From Proteiniphilum sp. UBA4084 (GTDB lineage Bacteria; Bacteroidota; Bacteroidia; Bacteroidales; Dysgonomonadaceae), in the NCBI GenBank assembly GCA_002383605.1, contig DFYK01000099.1, positions 4,893 to 17,083 on the forward strand: a stretch of 12,191 nucleotides of DNA, read 5' to 3'. Every line of letters starts with the position of its first letter. The stretch's first letter is position 1. Of the stretch, positions 7,113 through 12,191 are shown piece after piece. The notes below the pieces were generated by a model, which was not told the DNA's origin, ran no database searches, and saw only the letters and a program-made list of their open reading frames with translations. The translations under genes and the position numbers were made by a program.

Positions 7113-9098
7113 TTACTGCTGGGGAATGTACTCCACAAAGGCTTCAATGGCTTCGTAGGAGGCCAACCCCAGCTTCCAGTAGGTATCGGCCGTAGCACGG
7201 TTTCGTTCTTCCGATCGTTGCCAGAAAAGCCGTTCATCATCACCCAGGAAAGGAGCACTCTCCATCTGGGACTGATGCTTCAGAATAGCATTTCTTTTCT
7301 GACGCAGTTCTTCGGGAGAAAGTGGTACGGCCATTTCAATATGATCTATCTCCCACTCCATCCATGCACCGCGATACATCCAGATGCGGCAATCCTGAAA
7401 CCATGCTTCCTCTTTGAGAATGTCTACAGCCCCCAGAATGGCATCAAGACAAACCTTGTGTGTGCCGTGCGGATCTGCGAGGTCTCCTGCCACATAGATC
7501 TGATGGGGTTTAATGGTTTCAATAAAATCTTTGACAATGGTTACGTCCTTCTCCGAAATAGGATTCTTTTTCACCTTGCCTGTTTCATAGAAAGGGAGAT
7601 CCAGAAAATGCACATTCTCCTCAGACAGACCCACATACCTGTCTGCCGAACGGGCTTCCTCGCGACGTATTCTCCCCTTGATGAAAAGGATGTCGGGGGT
7701 ATCAATGTCCTCCTTCGTTTTTTCATGCAAGAGATAATGACGTATTTTCTCATATTTCTCCAGCAGATCGGTGTTATCGGGGTTGAATTTTTTGCGCATG
7801 CTGTTCAGTACCGAGATGTAGCGGATCACCTCTTCGTCTCCCACCGCAATGTTTCCTGATGTCTGATAAGCCACATGTACCTCGTGGCCCTGATTGACAA
7901 GACGCTGAAACGTACCGCCCATAGAGATCACATCATCGTCGGGATGTGGGCTGAAAATGACGACCCGCTTGGGATAGGGTTTTGCCCGCTCGGGACGGTA
8001 AGTATCATCGGCATCCGGTTTTCCCCCGGGCCATCCGGTAATGGTATGCTGCAGATCGTTGAATATCTTGATATTCACATTATATGCCGATCCGTAGAGG
8101 GTAATCAACTCACTCAACCCGTTGTCGTTGTAATCTTTATTTGTCAGCTTCAGGATGGGCTTGTTCACCACCTCGCAGAGCCAGACAATGGCCCGGCGGA
8201 TGAGCTTGCTGGTCCATTCACAGTTTGTGACGAGCCAGGGGCGACTGATGCGCGTAAGTTCCGACGCAGCTGCCAAATCGACAAAGATCTTGGTTTCGGG
8301 GTGTGTCTGCAGGATGGAGCCGGGAATAAGGTCGGTCACCGTTCCTTCCACAATATCGCGTACGCTTCCGGCTTTTTGTTCACTCCAGGCGACAAGTGCA
8401 ATTTTTTTGGCCCCCATCATATCCGAAAGTCCCATGGTAATTGCACTGACCGGCACCTTGTCGAGAGATCCGAAATTTCGGGCAATATCTTTGCGCGAGT
8501 CACCGTCGAGCATGACAAGCCTTGTTTGTGAGTGAAGGCCGCTACCCGGCATATTAAAGCCCACATTTCCTTTACTGCCCAGTCCCAGTAACAGATAGTC
8601 GAGTCCACCCATGTTTTTCAGATCCTGTTCAAAAGCTTCGCAGTTTTCTGCAATCAGATCTTTTTCAATGGTGGCATCCGGGGAGAAAATGTTAGCAGGA
8701 TCTATATCGATTTGATTTAAAAAAACCTCTTTCAGCATCTGCAGATTGCTGAAAGAGAAATCAAGCACAGGATAGAACTCGTATGTATTAAAAATTACCA
8801 GATTTTTGAAACTTACATTTTTTTCCTTGTGCTGTCTGACCAGTTCTTCGTACACAGGCATGGGAGAGGCTCCTCCACTGATGCCAAGCACAAAACGATC
8901 TCCTTTCTGTTGCTTTAGCTGCATCTCTGCTACAATATCGGCAGCCACCTTCTTTGCTGCTTTTTTTGATTCCTCGTAGATGGCTACGGGTAGTTTCTCA
9001 AAACGTGCCAGATTGTACTCTTCAAAGTCGTTCTCCGGACGATAGTACTTCCTGGGAACCCTTTCAAGTGTTATGTGAGAACTTAGATCTAATTTCAT
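7113..9098 (-). CDS. NagB-like / LmbE (PIG-L) deacetylase fusion protein; NagB half probably not a deaminase
   Basis: A 661-aa cytoplasmic two-domain protein, usually annotated glucosamine-6-phosphate deaminase (nagB). The NagB/SIS-like domain (about 35-285) keeps the phosphate loop GISGGASP at 72 and residues aligning with the E. coli phosphate ligands Arg172 and Lys208 (Arg207, Lys242). The four E. coli catalytic residues Asp72, Asp141, His143 and Glu148 align with Tyr106 (FNTYEF), Lys176, Asn178 and Met183 (GSKGNVGFNMPG). The C-terminal LmbE/PIG-L N-deacetylase domain (about 377-600) looks intact: PHPDDD at 384 (zinc ligands His385, Asp388) and DPHGTH at 542 (third ligand His544 or His547). 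A linker of about 90 residues joins them. Likely activity is zinc-dependent deacetylation of an N-acetylated sugar or similar compound, with the NagB part binding a sugar phosphate (inference). The ATG at 9098 lies 15 bp after the MFS gene; a terminator follows. A true E. coli-type NagB is about 266 aa and has no LmbE part. Confidence 0.9.
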   Translation of the reverse strand: MKLDLSSHITLERVPRKYYRPENDFEEYNLARFEKLPVAIYEESKKAAKKVAADIVAEMQLKQQKGDRFVLGISGGASPMPVYEELVRQHKEKNVSFKNLVIFNTYEFYPVLDFSFSNLQMLKEVFLNQIDIDPANIFSPDATIEKDLIAENCEAFEQDLKNMGGLDYLLLGLGSKGNVGFNMPGSGLHSQTRLVMLDGDSRKDIARNFGSLDKVPVSAITMGLSDMMGAKKIALVAWSEQKAGSVRDIVEGTVTDLIPGSILQTHPETKIFVDLAAASELTRISRPWLVTNCEWTSKLIRRAIVWLCEVVNKPILKLTNKDYNDNGLSELITLYGSAYNVNIKIFNDLQHTITGWPGGKPDADDTYRPERAKPYPKRVVIFSPHPDDDVISMGGTFQRLVNQGHEVHVAYQTSGNIAVGDEEVIRYISVLNSMRKKFNPDNTDLLEKYEKIRHYLLHEKTKEDIDTPDILFIKGRIRREEARSADRYVGLSEENVHFLDLPFYETGKVKKNPISEKDVTIVKDFIETIKPHQIYVAGDLADPHGTHKVCLDAILGAVDILKEEAWFQDCRIWMYRGAWMEWEIDHIEMAVPLSPEELRQKRNAILKHQSQMESAPFLGDDERLFWQRSEERNRATADTYWKLGLASYEAIEAFVEYIPQQ

Positions 9099-9113
9099 AG
9101 TCTATACAATTAT

Positions 9114-10493
9114 TTAATTTTTTACATTTTTTTGATCTGCCTTGCGGGTAATCCGTCCATAAACAAACAGGGCAATAGCAGAAATGGCACCGATAGCCAC
9201 GAAAACATACCAGATGTAATGTGCATGTTGTGTGGCAGCAGCATACGCAACACTGTCCATTACTCCCGCATCGTTGGTGAAAAGTCGCGGGTCGGGCAAA
9301 TATTTGTCCAGCAGAAATCCCGACAGTCCAAAAGCAAACAGGAATGAAAAGAAGGAGTGCAGATGACTGAATCCCAAATACAAACCCTCCTCCCCTTTCG
9401 GAGCCTGCAATGAAAAATATTCCAGGTAACGGGGTGAAATAAAACACTCTGCAATAGCCTGAAAAGCAATGCCGATAATCATCATGAAAGCTACGGGATG
9501 TAATCCCAGAATGTAACTTTCCCCGATTTGAGTTCCGAAAGACATGAGCAGCGCCGAAACGGGGATAATGAACATCCCCACCATCATGGAGGTAATGGCA
9601 CTCCGTTTTTTCATCAGCGAGGTGACGAAGTTAACACTTACAAATACAATCAACGGGTTCACATTTGCATACCATCCAGGCGAAGCGCTCTCCCCGATCA
9701 GCCGGATTACATACTTGGGCATGGTGGCATACATTTGGCTCTGGATCACCCAGAAACCGCTGACAATAAGAATCAGCAGCATCAGTCGCCCGTTGAGCAC
9801 CACTTTTACCAGCGATTGTCCTATTTCGGCAAAACTTTTCCCTTTTCCCTCCGTTTTGACTGATTTATAAAAGAAATAGACAGCGATAAGGGCAAGTAGG
9901 GTCATCGCGGCCGAAAAATAGTTCAGGTAGACCAGACCTTGGTCTCCCATGCTCCGGCGAAGGGGATCGACTACCGTTTTTCCGGTAAAAGCGCCAATGT
10001 TGACCATCATGTAAAAGATGGAATATCCCCGCGCCCTGTTTTCGGGTGTTGTTTCACGCGCAACAGTGCCGGAGATGACCGATTTGATGAAGGCACCACC
10101 AATCACGACCAGTATAAGGGGTGCAACAATCGACCATCTGAGATAACTCTCTCTCAATCCCGTATAGGTGGTTGTCATCTCATAATTTACCAGTCCGGCA
10201 TTTTCGAGCATCGTGGGCAGAATACCCAATCCGACATAACCAATGGTGAGCAGTGTAAATGCAAGAATGATTGCCGACCGGAATCCTATTTTATCGGCAT
10301 AGGCTCCTGCAAACATGGGCAGCAGGTAAAGGGAAGCAGAAAAGAGTCCGGCAATCACACCAGCCTCAATATCGGAGAAGCCCCATACATTCGACAGGTA
10401 AAGGGTGATCACTATGAAGACCGCATAGTATGCGAGCCGTTCTAGAAGTTCAACAAAGTTAGCGACCCAGAAGGGTCTTGAAAATTTTATCAT
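9114..10493 (-). CDS. MFS transporter related to proton-dependent oligopeptide (POT/PTR2) transporters
   Basis: A 459-aa inner-membrane protein with about 12 or more hydrophobic segments and no signal peptide. Three features point to the POT/PTR2 branch of the major facilitator superfamily. ExxERxxYY is present at Glu15-Glu18-Arg19-Tyr22-Tyr23 (VELLERLAYYAV), the proton-coupling motif of that family. The PTR2-like stretch with GGAFIKSVISGT at 132 and FYMMVNIGAFTG at 160 follows. A late segment with Glu349 and SPRYLEYFSLQAPKG at 353 resembles the POT C-terminal motif. Overall similarity to well-studied peptide transporters looks remote, so the substrate is open: di/tripeptide, peptidoglycan fragment or another solute. 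It starts at the ATG 10493-10491 about 46 bp after a TATCTTTG box and ends 15 bp before the NagB-like/LmbE fusion gene. The two are probably one operon, which suggests the cargo is what the fusion protein processes (inference). Confidence 0.85.
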   Translation of the reverse strand: MIKFSRPFWVANFVELLERLAYYAVFIVITLYLSNVWGFSDIEAGVIAGLFSASLYLLPMFAGAYADKIGFRSAIILAFTLLTIGYVGLGILPTMLENAGLVNYEMTTTYTGLRESYLRWSIVAPLILVVIGGAFIKSVISGTVARETTPENRARGYSIFYMMVNIGAFTGKTVVDPLRRSMGDQGLVYLNYFSAAMTLLALIAVYFFYKSVKTEGKGKSFAEIGQSLVKVVLNGRLMLLILIVSGFWVIQSQMYATMPKYVIRLIGESASPGWYANVNPLIVFVSVNFVTSLMKKRSAITSMMVGMFIIPVSALLMSFGTQIGESYILGLHPVAFMMIIGIAFQAIAECFISPRYLEYFSLQAPKGEEGLYLGFSHLHSFFSFLFAFGLSGFLLDKYLPDPRLFTNDAGVMDSVAYAAATQHAHYIWYVFVAIGAISAIALFVYGRITRKADQKNVKN

Positions 10494-10539
10494 CTACGGA
10501 ATATTATGTTAATTTTGATGCAATTTTTAATATCAAGGA

Positions 10540-10547
10540 CAAAGATA
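10540..10547 (-). promoter_or_regulatory. Bacteroidota-type -7 box upstream of the MFS transporter gene
   Basis: Minus-strand TATCTTTG, an exact TAnnTTTG match, sits in the AT-rich 70-bp gap between the mutS2 stop and the MFS start, 46 bp before the ATG. No clear -33 TTTG is found at the usual distance, which would fall inside the mutS2 3' end. The octamer is identical to the one before the LptF/LptG permease. Confidence 0.5.
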
Positions 10548-10563
10548 AAAAATAATTTGAATA

Positions 10564-12191
10564 TTATACCAGGTCGATCACTGTAATTCCGGCACCGCCA
10601 AACTGTACATGTTCATCCTGAAAATGAGCAATACCCTCTACTGTACCCAGATATTCACGGATGATCTGTCGCAATACACCGGTACCCGTTCCGTGCAGAA
10701 TGCGCACCCTTGAAACACTCAGCTGCAATGCATCATCGATAAAGTACATAACCGCCTGCAGCGCCTCATCGCCCCGCATACCCCTTACATCGATATCCTG
10801 TCTGAAATTCAGTTTGCGCTCATGCAGCAGATCGCGGGTATTGGACGCTTTCTTCTCCTTTTTTAGCTGGCTGTTGCTTACTCGTTCCAGATTGTCAATA
10901 CTGACTGTGGTTTTAATCATCCCGAAGGCCACGGTCGCTTTTTTACCCGAGATATCCATCACTTCACCTACCGAGGTCTGTCCTTTGATCCGTACCGCAT
11001 CTCCTGTTACCGGTTTTTCCTGGATCATCTTTGATGAAGCGATCTGGCTTTTTGTATTCTTAAATGACTTTTTTTGTACAGCGGGCTTCTTTTCATTGGT
11101 TTCAGTAGTCGAAATCTGCTCTTTGAACCGGTTGAGCGACTCTCGCACCTGCTTTGTTCTTTCCTTGTCGGCCTTTGTCTCACGAATCTCACGAATGGTA
11201 TTTTCGATGCGGGCATTGCTCTCGGCCAACATCTGTTCAGCCTGCAGCCTGGCCTGGCGAAGTATCTCCTTTTTCTGTTTCTCAATTTCCTCAAGGCCGG
11301 ACTCATATTTCATCGCATTCTCCTCCATCCGGTTGCGTTCACGCCGTATCTCATCACGTTTTCGCTCCCAGTAGCGACGGTCGCGGGCTATATCCTGCAG
11401 GTATTTGTCCATGTTGATGTAATCACTCCCCACAATCTCCGAGGCGTGTGCGATCACCTCTTCCGGCAATCCGATCTTGCGGGCAATCTCCACGGCGAAG
11501 GAACTACCCGGATTGCCGATGGAGAGACGAAAGAGCGGCTGCATCTCATGTCGGTCATACAACATGGCACCATTCACCACCCCCTCGTGTTCGTTGGCAA
11601 AATGCTTCAGATTCTGGTAATGGGTGGTGATCACGCCAAACGATTGTTGCCTGTTGAACCTGTCGAGCAATGCCTCTGCAATGGCAGCGCCAATCTGCGG
11701 TTCGGTGCCGCTACCAAACTCATCGATCAGCAGCAGTGATTTTGCATTACAGTTTCGTTCGAAGAACTTCATGTTCATCAGATGGGAACTGTATGTGGAG
11801 AGATCGTTTTCAATGGATTGTTCGTCGCCGATATCGATAAAGATGTCTGCGAAGACACCCACCTTTGAATTTTCTTTCAATGGGATCAGCAATCCACACT
11901 GTACCATGTACTGGAGGAGGCCGACCGTCTTCAGGCAGACCGACTTGCCACCCGCATTGGGGCCTGAGATGACCAGGATCCTATTCGTACCCTCCAGCGC
12001 AATATCAAGAGGGACTATCTTTCGGTTTTGCTTCTTCAGTGACAGGTAGAGCAGCGGATGTATTGCCTCGACCCAGTCAATCAACTGTACATCCTCCAGG
12101 GAAGGTCTGATGGCTCCTACTTGCTGGGCAAAGGCAGCTTTGGCCTGAATAAAGTCGATCCGGGCCAGGAACTCATACGACTCCAGCAAAT
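10564..12191 (-). CDS. mutS2: Endonuclease MutS2, C-terminal two thirds (5' end outside window)
   Basis: MutS-family ATPase with a C-terminal Smr domain. Family members act on recombination intermediates and branched DNA or, in Bacillus, on collided ribosomes, rather than in classic mismatch repair. About 541 residues are present and the frame runs off the right edge; roughly 290 N-terminal residues are missing compared with Bacillus MutS2 (785 aa). Numbering from the edge: Walker A GPNAGGKS at 76-83, the DIGDEQSIENDLSTYSSHL signature at 119, Walker B LLLIDEFGSGTEP at 152-164, and ITTHY at 187. A highly charged coiled coil follows at about 265-365, then a linker rich in Lys, a KOW-like strand region (VTGDAVRIKG to DNLERV) near 395-435, and the Smr domain from 465 with DVRGMRGDEAL and HGTGTGVLR at 499. 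All motifs look functional. The first in-window codon is not a real start. The 3' end lacks an obvious terminator. Confidence 0.96.
   Translation of the reverse strand, partial: LLESYEFLARIDFIQAKAAFAQQVGAIRPSLEDVQLIDWVEAIHPLLYLSLKKQNRKIVPLDIALEGTNRILVISGPNAGGKSVCLKTVGLLQYMVQCGLLIPLKENSKVGVFADIFIDIGDEQSIENDLSTYSSHLMNMKFFERNCNAKSLLLIDEFGSGTEPQIGAAIAEALLDRFNRQQSFGVITTHYQNLKHFANEHEGVVNGAMLYDRHEMQPLFRLSIGNPGSSFAVEIARKIGLPEEVIAHASEIVGSDYINMDKYLQDIARDRRYWERKRDEIRRERNRMEENAMKYESGLEEIEKQKKEILRQARLQAEQMLAESNARIENTIREIRETKADKERTKQVRESLNRFKEQISTTETNEKKPAVQKKSFKNTKSQIASSKMIQEKPVTGDAVRIKGQTSVGEVMDISGKKATVAFGMIKTTVSIDNLERVSNSQLKKEKKASNTRDLLHERKLNFRQDIDVRGMRGDEALQAVMYFIDDALQLSVSRVRILHGTGTGVLRQIIREYLGTVEGIAHFQDEHVQFGGAGITVIDLV

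Noticed and set aside
10494..10563. Terminator between mutS2 and the MFS gene
   Set aside because: The gap is AT-rich but I find no GC stem followed by a T run, so read-through from mutS2 cannot be excluded.
12187..12191. Truncated or broken mutS2 starting at the TTG near 12189
   Set aside because: The frame stays open to the window edge and the missing part is the N-terminal domain, so the gene is cut by the window, not by mutation.

Overview
All nine protein genes in this window lie on the minus strand, so transcription runs from high to low coordinates. The gene set (LptF/LptG-type permease, START_2-like small protein, RibBA fusion, NagB-like/LmbE fusion, MutS2), the lack of clear Shine-Dalgarno sequences and two TAnnTTTG-type -7 boxes point to a member of the Bacteroidota. 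Bacteroidales, perhaps a Dysgonomonadaceae/Porphyromonadaceae relative, is my best guess from protein style; the sequence alone does not prove the family.

Layout in the direction of transcription. (1) mutS2 (12191-10564, 5' end outside the window), a MutS-family ATPase with a C-terminal Smr domain. (2) A likely two-gene operon: a POT-like MFS transporter (10493-9114) behind a TATCTTTG box, then 15 bp later a NagB-like/LmbE fusion protein (9098-7113), closed by a strong intrinsic terminator (7096-7058). (3) A small START/AHSA1-like protein (6995-6606). (4) A TATCTTTG box followed by a tight run: a large LptF/LptG-family permease (6482-4530), ribBA (4514-3294), rmuC (3256-1832) and kbl (1811-624), with gaps of 15, 37 and 20 bp. 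(5) After a 147-bp gap filled with short repeats, tdh (476 to beyond position 1).

Functionally this is mostly housekeeping: envelope lipid export, riboflavin precursor synthesis, DNA maintenance, and threonine breakdown to glycine and acetyl-CoA (Tdh makes 2-amino-3-ketobutyrate, Kbl cleaves it with CoA). There is no phage, IS element, CRISPR array, RNA gene or toxin/defence system that I can see, and no gene-free stretch above 300 bases.

The two points most worth a second look are these. First, the NagB-like half of the fusion protein appears to have lost all four catalytic residues of glucosamine-6-phosphate deaminase while keeping the phosphate-binding ones. Second, a family of 7-bp-period repeats (minus-strand consensus near GCTGAAA) fills the kbl-tdh gap as two copies differing by exactly one heptad. 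The same repeat recurs at the rmuC/kbl junction, where it encodes the end of RmuC.
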